Assembly: GCA_016787085.1 (NCBI GenBank)
Contig: JAEUVJ010000054.1
Coordinates: 1 to 59,366 of the forward strand
Reading direction: 5' to 3'
Source: Chitinophagaceae bacterium
Lineage (GTDB): Bacteria; Bacteroidota; Bacteroidia; Chitinophagales; Chitinophagaceae
DNA: 59,366 bases
A model generated the notes under the pieces. The model ran no database searches. It saw only the letters and a program-made list of their open reading frames with translations, and was not told the DNA's origin. The stretch's first letter is position 1, and the number at the start of each line of letters is the position of its first letter. The position numbers and the translations under genes were made by a program. Of the stretch, positions 51,665 to 59,366 are shown piece by piece.

Positions 51665-52789
51665 TCAATGCATGGCTTTATTGATCGTTTGCCAGAGCAG
51701 CTCTGCCGACCTGTCCCAGTTGTATTGCCTGCCTACGTCCACGCCTTTTGCTATCAACCGGCTTCTCAGGTTTTCGTCTTTATACAACAGCAGTATTTTT
51801 TCTGCTATATCGTTATGATCAGCGGGATTGACGTACAGCGCAGCATCTTTGGCTATTTCCTGCATAGCAGAGTTGGCGGAAGTGATCACCGGTACCCGGC
51901 ATTGCATGGCCTCCAGTACAGGCACGCCAAACCCTTCCCAGAATGATGGATAGATCAGCGCATAAGATGACCCCATCACTTTTACCAGTTCTTCTTCCTG
52001 CAGATAGCCGGTCAATACCACATCATCCCGGTATTTGTAGGTTTTCAGGCTTTCTACAAAATGTTTATACTTCCAGGCCAGCCGGCCGGCCAATACTAAC
52101 TTCCAGTTACTTTTTTGTTTCTTTTTAAACACAGAGAATGCTTTCAGCAGGTTCACCAGGTTTTTGCGGGGATGAATAGCTCCGGCATATATAAAATACT
52201 CCTTACCGTCTGTATATTTATTTTTCACGCTCTGCTTTTCTTCATCTGTAACAGGCCGGAATATGTCTTTGGCTGCATTGAATATTACATCAATGGTTTC
52301 CGGGCCGGTCCTGTAATGCCTGCAGATATCTTCTTTTGAAAATTCAGATACAGTGGCAATACTTGCTGCTTTCTTTAGAAATTTTGGGGTATAATGTTTA
52401 TAAAAAAGCAGGTGCGATTTTTTCATGAAATCGGGGTAATGCAAAAAGGCGAGGTCATGTATGAGCAGGCACTGAGGTACTTTAGTGGCCAGTGAACAGA
52501 ATCCGTCACAGGAAACAAACACATCCGCTTTATACTTCCGCAATATGGCGGGTACATTTACATCATACCAGTATTTCCATAACACAGGATGCCGGGCAGC
52601 CGGGCCAGCCACCACCGGTGTTACGTTCTCAGCAAATACAAATTTTTTATCGAATGGACGGTCAAAGATGAAAATGAATTCATGCCCGGGGTGTGTTATA
52701 GCGATTCGTTTCAGGATTTCAAATAAAAAATACCCGTACCCTTCCAGGTAGTCGTTCAGTAAAAAACGGGTATTAACAGCAACTCTCAT
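51665..52789 (-). CDS. Family 4 (GT-B) glycosyltransferase
   Basis: A protein of 374 residues transferring sugar from a nucleotide donor. The two-domain GT-B layout is visible, with YAGAIHPRKNLVNLLKAF opening the second domain and the donor-binding PSFWEGFGVPVLEAMQC (E-x7-E) near residue 290. GT4 members often build cell-surface polysaccharide. The gene stands alone, so the substrate is unknown. Confidence 0.92.
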   Translation of the reverse strand: MRVAVNTRFLLNDYLEGYGYFLFEILKRIAITHPGHEFIFIFDRPFDKKFVFAENVTPVVAGPAARHPVLWKYWYDVNVPAILRKYKADVFVSCDGFCSLATKVPQCLLIHDLAFLHYPDFMKKSHLLFYKHYTPKFLKKAASIATVSEFSKEDICRHYRTGPETIDVIFNAAKDIFRPVTDEEKQSVKNKYTDGKEYFIYAGAIHPRKNLVNLLKAFSVFKKKQKSNWKLVLAGRLAWKYKHFVESLKTYKYRDDVVLTGYLQEEELVKVMGSSYALIYPSFWEGFGVPVLEAMQCRVPVITSANSAMQEIAKDAALYVNPADHNDIAEKILLLYKDENLRSRLIAKGVDVGRQYNWDRSAELLWQTINKAMH

Positions 52790-52800
52790 TTTAGTTCATG

Positions 52801-52808
52801 CAAATGTA
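52801..52808 (-). promoter_or_regulatory. -7 promoter box (TACATTTG) of the glycosyltransferase gene
   Basis: A perfect consensus match on the minus strand, 11 nt before the start codon. Confidence 0.45.
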
Positions 52809-52856
52809 ATTGCCCTGTGCATGATTTCCGGCTATTATGTTTTTTTACAATAGTAA

Positions 52857-52937
52857 AAACCTGCCTGGCTGCATGGTAGAATCCAGGCCTTGTATCGTGC
52901 ATTACCATGAATGGATCACATCAGCCGCAAGCAGGTT
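52857..52937. other. Intergenic segment with several complementary pairs
   Basis: In the 284-nt gap between divergent genes, AACCTGC (52858-52864) can pair with GCAGGTT (52931-52937), CCTGG with CCAGG (52864-52868, 52883-52887) and CATGGTA with TACCATG (52872-52878, 52903-52909). The last two pairs interleave and would need a pseudoknot. No promoter or terminator frames it, so it may be chance. Confidence 0.2.
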
Positions 52938-53073
52938 CTCTTAGAAGGTTCCCTGTTAATCATTCACATAATACTGTGCGGGAAAACGGGCATTAATACA
53001 ATTGTCTGTCAGTCCCTCCCGGGCTACTTTTATAATTGTATTTCCTTATTATGTATTACCAAAACTGTAACCT

Positions 53074-54276
53074 ATGAAGCATGTGTACTCCCGTATTTAT
53101 AGTGTTACAATCCTCGTTCTCTTCCAGATCTTTTTCAACCACCTGAGTAGTAATGCACAATGTTCCGGCGGTCAACCCAGCGGTCTGACTGCTTATGACA
53201 CAACTATTATGTTCGGTTCGGGCGTAGTGTCAACACAGGTCAAGTTTCCCAAATTTGATCCTACCACCGGAATGGTCACCTGTGTAAGGCTTTGTGTTAC
53301 CATCCGGGGTATCATTGATACAGTAGCCCTGGAGAACTTTTCCTTTGCGCCGCAAACAGGCAGTTATACCTACAACAGAAAAGACACTATCACAGGACCG
53401 GGCATATCAACGTTTCTGACCAGCAGCGCTAATCTGAGCTTTGGCCCTTTTCCCCTGGCCGCCAACAACGGTGTTTTTGGCTCCGGACCTGATTTCTACT
53501 CGAATGGATCCGATACAGTGTTGACAAGGGTACTTTGCTCCAACATCAGCGACTCAACTACTATCGCCCAGTTCTACGGGGTCAATGACAGTGTTACGTA
53601 TAATTATAATATTGACGCCGATGCCGTAGGCGTGGTCACAGGAGGCAGTTCACTTGCCTTTGTGCTGAGTTCTGCCATGGTCAATTTCCATTTTGAATAT
53701 TGCACCTGCCCCCCGACTGTACTACCCCTGAATATCCGGCAATTCAGCGTCTCCAAACAGGCTAAAGACCTGGTGGAACTGAAATGGACCGGGTATGACG
53801 ATCCCTTCACCAGCTATCACTATGAAGCAGAAGTAAGCCGGGATGGGTTCACATTTACCAGCATAGGCACTTTGCCTAAAAACGGGCCGGGTAATGATGT
53901 GTATAGGTTGACATACAGGGCTGTAAACGGCGAAAACGGTACTCACTTTTTCCGGGTAAAGCAGGTTTACCCCGGGGGCTTTAGCCGGTATAGTAATATT
54001 AAGCAGATAGAACTGGAAAACTCCGATTTTCCCGGATTTACTCTCTTTCCAAACCCTTCCAGTGACATTGTTGGTATTAAATTTGATAATAGTATTACCG
54101 GACATTACAATATCCAGATCTATAATTCGCAGGGACAAATGATGGTGAGGAAAGACATGGCTGTGACGGGAGCATCATATATAAGGGTAGCAACCCTTGA
54201 AAAAGGCGCTTATTGGGTGAAACTGACAGATGTGAAGAACCAGAAGACCTGCGTCAATCAACTTTTAATTAAATGA
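53074..54276 (+). CDS. Secreted protein with type IX sorting domain
   Basis: A protein of 400 residues with a signal peptide ending near SSNAQ. Residues of about 30-220 form a beta-rich domain that resembles choice-of-anchor-type domains (VCVRLCVTIRGIIDTV-like CVRLCVTIRGIIDTVALE). A fibronectin-like stretch follows (ELKWTGYDDPFTSYHYEAEV). The last 75 residues are a T9SS type A sorting domain: FTLFPNPSSDIVGIKF, then IYNSQGQMMVRK and LEKGAYWVKL. It should be exported by the T9SS that includes PorG. No enzymatic motif is visible. Confidence 0.88.
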   Translation: MKHVYSRIYSVTILVLFQIFFNHLSSNAQCSGGQPSGLTAYDTTIMFGSGVVSTQVKFPKFDPTTGMVTCVRLCVTIRGIIDTVALENFSFAPQTGSYTYNRKDTITGPGISTFLTSSANLSFGPFPLAANNGVFGSGPDFYSNGSDTVLTRVLCSNISDSTTIAQFYGVNDSVTYNYNIDADAVGVVTGGSSLAFVLSSAMVNFHFEYCTCPPTVLPLNIRQFSVSKQAKDLVELKWTGYDDPFTSYHYEAEVSRDGFTFTSIGTLPKNGPGNDVYRLTYRAVNGENGTHFFRVKQVYPGGFSRYSNIKQIELENSDFPGFTLFPNPSSDIVGIKFDNSITGHYNIQIYNSQGQMMVRKDMAVTGASYIRVATLEKGAYWVKLTDVKNQKTCVNQLLIK

Positions 54277-54307
54277 CCTCTTAGGTGGAAGAGGATGGTG
54301 GCTTGTA

Positions 54308-54334
54308 AAAGGGGCCTTGGTTCGGGGCCCCTTT
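54308..54334 (+). terminator. Intrinsic terminator after the T9SS cargo gene
   Basis: AAAGGGGCC pairs with GGCCCCTTT around a 9-nt loop, followed by CTTTAT. Confidence 0.82.
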
Positions 54335-54365
54335 CTTTATGCCTATATACGTAAAAACTTTTCTC

Positions 54366-54373
54366 TACATTTG
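54366..54373 (+). promoter_or_regulatory. -7 promoter box (TACATTTG) of the DUF4290 gene
   Basis: A perfect consensus match, 21 nt before the start codon. No -33 TTG at optimal distance. Confidence 0.5.
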
Positions 54374-54394
54374 CTTCTGCACTAAAAAGTTTTC

Positions 54395-55084
54395 ATGGAA
54401 TATAATACTACGAGGAATGGCCTGGCCATGCGTGAATACGGCCGCCATGTTCAGAAAATGATCGAACACCTGCTGACGATCGAAGATCCCGAGCGTCGTC
54501 AGCGTAATGCATATGCTGTGATCGAGCTCATGGGCTTTCTGAACCCGCATTTGAAGAATGTAGAAGATTTTCGTCATAAATTATGGGATCACCTGTTTCT
54601 GATTTCTGATTTCAAACTGGATGTAAAATCACCTTACCCCATCCCTACCCGCGAATCACTGAGCGAAAAACCTGAACCTCTTCCTTATCCAAAGCGTCAT
54701 CCCAGGTATTCACATCTTGGCAAGAACCTGGAAGTGGTGATCAATAAAGCATTAAAGGAAGAAGATCCCGATAAACGTTTAGGTTTCGCCAATGCGATAG
54801 CTTACTACATGAAGCTGGCCTATAATAACTGGCATAAGGAGATGGTACATGACGATGCTATTCAAAGCGAACTGACCGGCATTACGGATGGCCAGTTAAC
54901 CTTTACCAACACTCCTTACGTAAAAGCATTCCGCCAGCAGGATAACCGTGACAGGGGGGGTGGCGGCTACGGTAAACAACGCCAGAAATTCCAGCATCGT
55001 GGCAATAATGGCGGCGGTGGTGGAAGACGTAATGATAACAGGGATAACAGGGGGGGCGGCGGTTTCAAAAAGAAACGGTTTTAA
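54395..55084 (+). CDS. DUF4290 protein with Gly/Arg-rich tail
   Basis: A protein of 229 residues. The first 170 match DUF4290, a Bacteroidota family (TTRNGLAMREYGRHVQKMIE, LMGFLNPHLKNVEDFRHKLW). The last 45 are rich in Gly, Arg and Asn (GGGGRRNDNRDNRGGGG), like RNA-binding RGG tails. No catalytic motif is seen. DUF4290 followed by murA is a common pairing in the phylum. An RNA-linked role is only a guess from the tail. Confidence 0.88.
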   Translation: MEYNTTRNGLAMREYGRHVQKMIEHLLTIEDPERRQRNAYAVIELMGFLNPHLKNVEDFRHKLWDHLFLISDFKLDVKSPYPIPTRESLSEKPEPLPYPKRHPRYSHLGKNLEVVINKALKEEDPDKRLGFANAIAYYMKLAYNNWHKEMVHDDAIQSELTGITDGQLTFTNTPYVKAFRQQDNRDRGGGGYGKQRQKFQHRGNNGGGGGRRNDNRDNRGGGGFKKKRF

Positions 55085-55107
55085 AATAATTGAATCAATA
55101 AACTGAC

Positions 55108-55145
55108 TGGTTGATTGAGCGTAGTATTCAATCAACCATTTTTTA
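55108..55145 (+). terminator. Intrinsic terminator after the DUF4290 gene
   Basis: TGGTTGATTGA and TCAATCAACCA form an 11-bp stem with a 9-nt loop and a run of six T. Confidence 0.9.
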
Positions 55146-55232
55146 TTCATATTACGATTCGCTTTTGTATTTACTTTGTGTCCTGTCTGAGCCTTAGTTA
55201 CATCATTAACCTGATCCCTCAACTAACCGTAT

Positions 55233-56543
55233 ATGCATTCTTTTGAAGTACGTGGCGGCAAAAAATTGCAGGGTGAGATAGTTCCCCAGGGCGCCAAGAA
55301 TGAAGCCCTCCAGATCATCAGCGCCGTATTGCTAACACCTGAAAAGATAACGATCTCCAACATACCTGATATACTGGATGTAAACCTGCTGATCGAATTG
55401 CTGGGCGATATGAATGTGAAGATCGAGAGGCCGCAACGGGATACCTGCATCTTCCGGGCCGATGATGTGAATATTGACTATCTCCACAGTGAAGCCTTCA
55501 AAAAGAAAAGCGGGCGGCTGCGGGGGTCAGTGATGCTGGCAGGGCCCATGTTATCAAGATTCAGAAAAGCATTCATCCCCAAGCCGGGAGGTGACAAGAT
55601 CGGACGGCGAAGATTAGATACGCATATTATCGGGTTTGAAAAATTAGGCGCCTCTTTCAATTATCATGCGGAAGATGGTTTCTTTCACCTGCAAGCACCC
55701 GATCTGAGAGGAGCCAGCCTGTTGCTGGACGAACCTTCTGTTACCGGCACGGCCAATATCATCATGGGCGCCGTAATGGCAAAAGGGACCACCACCATTT
55801 ATAATGCCGCCTGTGAGCCTTATATACAACAGCTCTGCAAAATGCTGAACCGGATGGGTGCTAAGATCAGCGGCATCGGCAGCAATATGCTGACCATCGA
55901 AGGAGTAGAATATCTTGGCGGAACTGAGCATCGTATGCTGCCTGATATGATCGAAGTAGGCTCTTTTATCGGGCTTGCTGCCATGACAAAAAGTGATATC
56001 ACGATCAAAAATGCCGGAATAGAACACCTGGGCATTATCCCGGAAAAATTTCAGCAACTGGGGATACAAATGGATTTCTCCGGCGACGATATCCATATCC
56101 CTTCGCAAGAGAGTTATGAGATACAAACTTTTTTAGACGGGTCCATATTGACCATCTATGACCATCCCTGGCCTGGTTTTACTCCTGATCTTTTGAGCAT
56201 CGTTCTCGTAACAGCCACACAGGCAAAGGGCTCTGTACTGGTTCACCAAAAAATGTTCGAGAGCCGTTTGTTTTTCGTAGATAAGCTCATTGATATGGGC
56301 GCCCGGATCGTTCTGTGCGATCCGCACAGGGCTGTTGTCATCGGCCTCGAAAGAGAACAGGCCCTGCGCGGCATAACCATGAGCAGCCCTGATATACGTG
56401 CCGGCGTAGCCCTGCTGATAGCCGCATTAAGTGCAGAAGGAAAAAGTATTATTCAGAATATTGAACAGATAGACAGGGGTTACCAGGATATTGATGGCAG
56501 GTTAAAAAAACTGGGCGCTGATATAAAGAGGATTGAAGGCTGA
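55233..56543 (+). CDS. murA: UDP-GlcNAc 1-carboxyvinyltransferase, Cys-to-Asp variant
   Basis: An enzyme of 436 residues for the first committed step of peptidoglycan synthesis (UDP-GlcNAc plus phosphoenolpyruvate). GGKKLQGEIVPQGAKNEAL at the N terminus carries the conserved Lys and Asn. In the mobile loop, the residue that is Cys115 in E. coli is D121 here (PKPGGDKIGRRRLDTH). Asp keeps activity in other species but prevents the covalent bond with fosfomycin. Length is slightly above the usual 419 residues. It follows the DUF4290 gene. Confidence 0.95.
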   Translation: MHSFEVRGGKKLQGEIVPQGAKNEALQIISAVLLTPEKITISNIPDILDVNLLIELLGDMNVKIERPQRDTCIFRADDVNIDYLHSEAFKKKSGRLRGSVMLAGPMLSRFRKAFIPKPGGDKIGRRRLDTHIIGFEKLGASFNYHAEDGFFHLQAPDLRGASLLLDEPSVTGTANIIMGAVMAKGTTTIYNAACEPYIQQLCKMLNRMGAKISGIGSNMLTIEGVEYLGGTEHRMLPDMIEVGSFIGLAAMTKSDITIKNAGIEHLGIIPEKFQQLGIQMDFSGDDIHIPSQESYEIQTFLDGSILTIYDHPWPGFTPDLLSIVLVTATQAKGSVLVHQKMFESRLFFVDKLIDMGARIVLCDPHRAVVIGLEREQALRGITMSSPDIRAGVALLIAALSAEGKSIIQNIEQIDRGYQDIDGRLKKLGADIKRIEG

Positions 56544-56573
56544 TATTAGCAGCTCACTTTACCATGATATTTT

Positions 56574-57245
56574 ATGCAAACTTTTTTACAACGGTTCTTC
56601 TTTAAAAAATTAGCCCGTCATTTGCGAAGACCTGCCGGGTGGTTCGGTGAAAAAGTAGGAAGAAAAATGAACGCCGCCAATGCGTTCTTGTACGATACCA
56701 CCCTTGATATCATGCAGCCCGGTAATAATGACAGGATACTGGAGATAGGCTTTGGTAATGGCAAATTCTTTGATAAGATATTTACCAAAGCCCATGACCT
56801 GCAACTAACAGGCATTGATTTTTCTGAAAAAATGCTTAGGGAAGCACAGAAGAACAACACAGACTCCATTGTTTCCGGAAAACTGAAACTGCATTACGGA
56901 AGCAGCGACAACCTCCCCTTTCCTGACAATCATTTTGATAAGGTTTTTTGCATTAATGTGGTCTATTTCTGGGACCCACCTCTTCCGCACCTGCAGGAAA
57001 TACATCGTGTTTTGAAGCCAGGCGGCCACTTCTATAGTGTCATCCGAAGCAGGAAAAGCATTGAGCAAATGCCGTTTTCCAATTATGGTTTTATCAAATA
57101 CGAGCAGGATGAATGGCTGACTATTTTAACAGGCTGCCGTTACAAAGCAGCCGGGATAAAGGTCATCAAAGAACCTGAAGCAAAGCTAAAGGGTAAAAGT
57201 TACCCGGTGGAATCCTGGTGCTTTGTGGCGAAAAAAGAATCCTGA
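56574..57245 (+). CDS. Class I SAM-dependent methyltransferase
   Basis: A protein of 223 residues with the Rossmann-type SAM site: ILEIGFGNGKFFDKI (motif I, near residue 53), LTGIDFSEKMLREAQ, and VFCINVVYFWDPP. LPHLQEIHRVLKPGGHFYSV is the typical post-motif. The substrate cannot be inferred. It lies 30 nt after murA, and the gmk start is 49 nt after its stop. Confidence 0.88.
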   Translation: MQTFLQRFFFKKLARHLRRPAGWFGEKVGRKMNAANAFLYDTTLDIMQPGNNDRILEIGFGNGKFFDKIFTKAHDLQLTGIDFSEKMLREAQKNNTDSIVSGKLKLHYGSSDNLPFPDNHFDKVFCINVVYFWDPPLPHLQEIHRVLKPGGHFYSVIRSRKSIEQMPFSNYGFIKYEQDEWLTILTGCRYKAAGIKVIKEPEAKLKGKSYPVESWCFVAKKES

Positions 57246-57252
57246 AGCTGGA

Positions 57253-57272
57253 AAAGCCGAATCGGCTTCTTT
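57253..57272 (+). terminator. Short hairpin before gmk
   Basis: AAGCCGA and TCGGCTT are separated by one base, followed by CTTTTAC. The loop is too tight for all seven pairs, so termination may be weak. Confidence 0.4.
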
Positions 57273-57294
57273 TACATTTTCCTTTTCTTTGCAC

Positions 57295-57867
57295 ATGGCT
57301 TTTTATAATAAACTCATTGTCATTACAGCTCCTTCCGGTGCAGGCAAAACATCCATTACCCGGCATTTATTGAAAAAATTTCCCCGGCTATGTTTTTCTA
57401 TTTCTGCTGCTACCCGCCGGCCGCGGAGTTATGAAACCGATGGGGTAGATTATTATTTTATCTCTGAAGAAGAATTCAAAGAAAAGATACACCAGAAAGA
57501 ATTCGCCGAATGGGAAATGGTATATGAAGGGAAATACTATGGTACCCTGAAGAACGAACTGCAGCGTATCTGGAACAATCGGCAGGTGCCTTTGCTGGAT
57601 ATTGATGTAAAAGGGGCCATTCATGTCAAACAGCAATACCCGGAATCTTTACTCACGATCTTTATCGAGCCTCCTTCCATTGAAGAATTAAAGCGAAGGC
57701 TGGAATCCAGAGGCACTGAAACGGCCGAATCACTACAGGCCAGGGTGAACAAAGCCGCCTATGAGATATCATTCAAAGACCAGTTTCATACATCTGTCAT
57801 AAACGACAATTTTGAAAAAGCCTGTGCTGAAACCGAAAAGATCGTCAGGGAATTCCTTGAGCAATAG
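57295..57867 (+). CDS. gmk: Guanylate kinase
   Basis: An enzyme of 190 residues phosphorylating GMP to GDP. The start is the ATG of MAFYNKLIVITAPSGAGKTS, which places the P-loop (APSGAGKT) at residues 12-19 as usual; a 24-codon upstream extension overlaps the preceding gene and lacks family sequence. RRPRSYETDGVDYYFISEEE binds GMP, and LLDIDVKGA follows. Length is normal. Confidence 0.96.
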   Translation: MAFYNKLIVITAPSGAGKTSITRHLLKKFPRLCFSISAATRRPRSYETDGVDYYFISEEEFKEKIHQKEFAEWEMVYEGKYYGTLKNELQRIWNNRQVPLLDIDVKGAIHVKQQYPESLLTIFIEPPSIEELKRRLESRGTETAESLQARVNKAAYEISFKDQFHTSVINDNFEKACAETEKIVREFLEQ

Positions 57868-57940
57868 TGCCGGCGTTAAGACAGGTTCCAGCCGCCTGCC
57901 CATCCTTTAAGCTTCTACCCCTTTTTTCTATCTTTACTCC

Positions 57941-59212
57941 ATGATGGAACTGAAGACCATAACCTGGTTTATACTCACTCTTTTACTCATGGGCTTTTTT
58001 GCCGGCATTGAAATGGCTTTTTATAGCGCCAACCGGCTGAGCATAGAACTGAGAAAAAAACAGGGAGGTACCAGCGGGCAGTTGCTGGCCCGGTTTGTTG
58101 ACTCCCCTGCCAGCTTTCTTGGAATGACCTTGGTCGGTTTTACGATTTTCCTGGTCTTTTTCAGCCTGCAGGTGGATAATATCATGAAGCCTGCCTGGTT
58201 ATACCTGGGCAAACAGATCGGTTGGCAGGTACCCGGTGTTGTACATATCATTACGGAGATAATACTGGCTATGTTTGTGGTATTGATATTTGCCGAATTC
58301 ATACCCAGGGCTATTTTCCGTGCCAGAAGCATCACACTTCTCAGCGGTCTTGCTTATGTAACAGATGTTTTTTACAATATGTTCTCTCCTATTGCGGACG
58401 GCCTCATCGCTCTCGCAGAGTGGCTCCTGAAATACGTTTTCAGCGTACGGGTAGATAAACAAAAAGAACCTTTTACCCGCAGCGATCTTAAAAACCTTTT
58501 TCAGCATAATACCGATGAAGAAAGACAGGAGCGCAATACGCAATTGCTGGAAAATGCACAGGAGTTGCCCAAAGTGAAGATCCGCCAGTGCCTGGTACCA
58601 AGAAAAGAGATCATCGGGATCAATAGCCATGCTACGATCGAGCAGGTAAAAAGCAAGTTCGTAGAAACCAAACTCAGCAAACTGATCGTATTTGAAAATA
58701 ATATTGATCATATTACCGGTTATGTCCATCAACTCGATCTTTTCAAAAAACCACAAGACCTTTCATCCATTCTTTTACCCATACCTGCTGTGCCCGAAAG
58801 TATGAGCGCCGCCGATCTGATCAGTAAATTCAGCCGGGAAAGAAAAAGTATAGCTTGGGTAGTGGATGAATTCGGCGGTACGGCAGGTATTATTACCATG
58901 GAGGATGTACTGGAAGAACTGTTCGGCGAGATACAGGATGAATACGATACCGAAGAGTTTGTGGAAAAACAGATCTCAGAAAATGAGTATATTTTTTCCG
59001 GCCGCCTGGAGCTGGATTATCTCGAAGGAAAATATGGATTCAAGTTCCCGGAAAATGAGTCTGAAACCTTATCAGGCTATATCATTAACTTTCATGAAAC
59101 CATACCCCGACAGAAAGAACGCATCATCATAGACGATTACGAATTTGACATTATCAGTGTCAGCGATACCCGTATCGAAATGATCAAAATGAAAAAACTG
59201 AAGCTGAAATAG
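57941..59212 (+). CDS. CNNM/CBS/CorC-type membrane protein (possibly GldE)
   Basis: A protein of 423 residues. The N-terminal DUF21/CNNM membrane domain (about residues 1-185) has GFFAGIEMAFYSANR with the conserved acidic residue. A CBS pair follows at about 205-330 (VPRKEIIGINSHATIEQVKS, then VVDEFGGTAGIITMEDVLEE). A CorC/HlyC domain closes the chain (about 345-420). Relatives are Mg2+/Co2+ export or uptake factors. GldE of gliding bacteria has the same layout, but gldD is not visible beside it, so that name is uncertain. Confidence 0.88.
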   Translation: MMELKTITWFILTLLLMGFFAGIEMAFYSANRLSIELRKKQGGTSGQLLARFVDSPASFLGMTLVGFTIFLVFFSLQVDNIMKPAWLYLGKQIGWQVPGVVHIITEIILAMFVVLIFAEFIPRAIFRARSITLLSGLAYVTDVFYNMFSPIADGLIALAEWLLKYVFSVRVDKQKEPFTRSDLKNLFQHNTDEERQERNTQLLENAQELPKVKIRQCLVPRKEIIGINSHATIEQVKSKFVETKLSKLIVFENNIDHITGYVHQLDLFKKPQDLSSILLPIPAVPESMSAADLISKFSRERKSIAWVVDEFGGTAGIITMEDVLEELFGEIQDEYDTEEFVEKQISENEYIFSGRLELDYLEGKYGFKFPENESETLSGYIINFHETIPRQKERIIIDDYEFDIISVSDTRIEMIKMKKLKLK

Positions 59213-59276
59213 GATAATGTGACCCGTCCGGTGGCCATTATCAGCCACAAGCCGGATAAACTAACCATTCACCACT

Positions 59277-59284
59277 TATCTTTG
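59277..59284 (+). promoter_or_regulatory. -7 promoter box (TATCTTTG) of the last gene
   Basis: A perfect consensus match, 19 nt before the start of the partial gene at the window end. Confidence 0.5.
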
Positions 59285-59303
59285 CGTCACTTTTTAAAAA
59301 CTA

Positions 59304-59366
59304 ATGGCATTTCTGGATTTTTTTAACCGCAGGCAGAAAGACCCGAACGAGGAGATGTCATTCATT
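59304..59366 (+). CDS. Start of an unidentified gene, cut by the window end
   Basis: The first 21 codons read MAFLDFFNRRQKDP and then NEEMSFI before the sequence ends. A good -7 box lies just upstream and the start is the first ATG after it. Too little is visible to name a family. Confidence 0.6.
   Translation, partial: MAFLDFFNRRQKDPNEEMSFI

Noticed and set aside
54941..55080. Glycine-codon repeats as a CRISPR-like or minisatellite array
   Set aside because: The GGnGGn runs are explained by the Gly/Arg-rich tail of the DUF4290 protein.
57223..57294. Longer N terminus for guanylate kinase
   Set aside because: It would overlap the methyltransferase gene and push the P-loop away from its usual position.
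59222..59258. Hairpin after the CNNM gene as a terminator
   Set aside because: TCCGG/CCGGA and GTGGC/GCCAC can pair, but there is no U-tract after the stem.

Overview
The window is a chromosomal segment of a Bacteroidota bacterium, most likely of the Chitinophagaceae or a close relative. This follows from lineage-restricted genes (gldC, porG, a DUF4290 protein next to murA, a protein with a type IX secretion (T9SS) sorting tail, a bS22/COX24-like mini-protein before the RNase G gene), from promoters of the form TAnnTTTG, and from the near absence of Shine-Dalgarno sequences. No rRNA, tRNA, CRISPR array, prophage or transposase gene was seen. Most of it is core genome with one clear accessory gene, a restriction-modification enzyme.

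Layout. 1-3.3 kb: HU-family protein, TPR protein, bS22-like mini-protein and RNase G, closed by a terminator. 3.3-6.7 kb (minus): M14 carboxypeptidase and a membrane zinc peptidase. 7.1-11.3 kb (plus): radA, comF, a beta-helix lipoprotein and a glutathione peroxidase. 11.4-14.9 kb: single-chain restriction-modification enzyme and a small unknown partner gene. 14.9-17.8 kb: holB and ricT. 17.9-21.1 kb (minus): a degenerate ORF, an EamA transporter and purH. 21.3-25.4 kb (plus): two DUF3857 proteins. 25.4-31.0 kb (minus): comEC, dinB-like, carB. 31.2-32.8 kb (plus): tadA, a small conserved protein, sodA. 32.8-35.5 kb (minus): a hydrolase gene broken by a stop codon, an Ada-type methyltransferase, yidD, rnpA, rpmH. 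35.7-48.4 kb (minus, with one plus-strand insertion at 42.6-45.0 kb): murI, three OmpH/Skp-like chaperones, bamA, uppS, porG, nadK and a second BamA-like protein; this is a cell-envelope biogenesis locus. 48.4-52.8 kb (minus): CBS protein, hydrolase, cvpA, yqeY-like, gldC, glycosyltransferase. 53.1-59.4 kb (plus): T9SS cargo, DUF4290, murA, methyltransferase, gmk, a CNNM/CBS membrane protein, and the start of one more gene.

How the genes fit together. The 35.7-48.4 kb block joins peptidoglycan precursor supply (murI), undecaprenyl carrier synthesis (uppS), outer-membrane protein chaperoning and insertion (OmpH trio, BamA) and a T9SS component (PorG). The sorted protein at 53.1 kb is a likely T9SS client. 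murA and murI both feed peptidoglycan. rpmH-rnpA-yidD is the ancestral group normally near oriC, but no dnaA, parA or origin is visible here.

Most notable observations: (1) a palindromic repeat family of the form arm, 2-nt spacer, arm-AAA-arm, sitting in frame inside holB and purH and read in two different frames, with a related copy at the 3' end of a third gene and separate short tandem repeats in the same two genes; (2) MurA has Asp in place of the fosfomycin-target Cys; (3) a hydrolase gene whose only obvious defect is one TAA codon ahead of its catalytic Asp and His; (4) an intrinsic terminator with a promoter-like sequence in a gene-free divergent region, suggesting a small RNA; (5) a restriction-modification enzyme with an AT-rich recognition region and a 2-nt-coupled unknown gene; (6) a 56-codon GTG-start ORF overlapping the cvpA stop codon.
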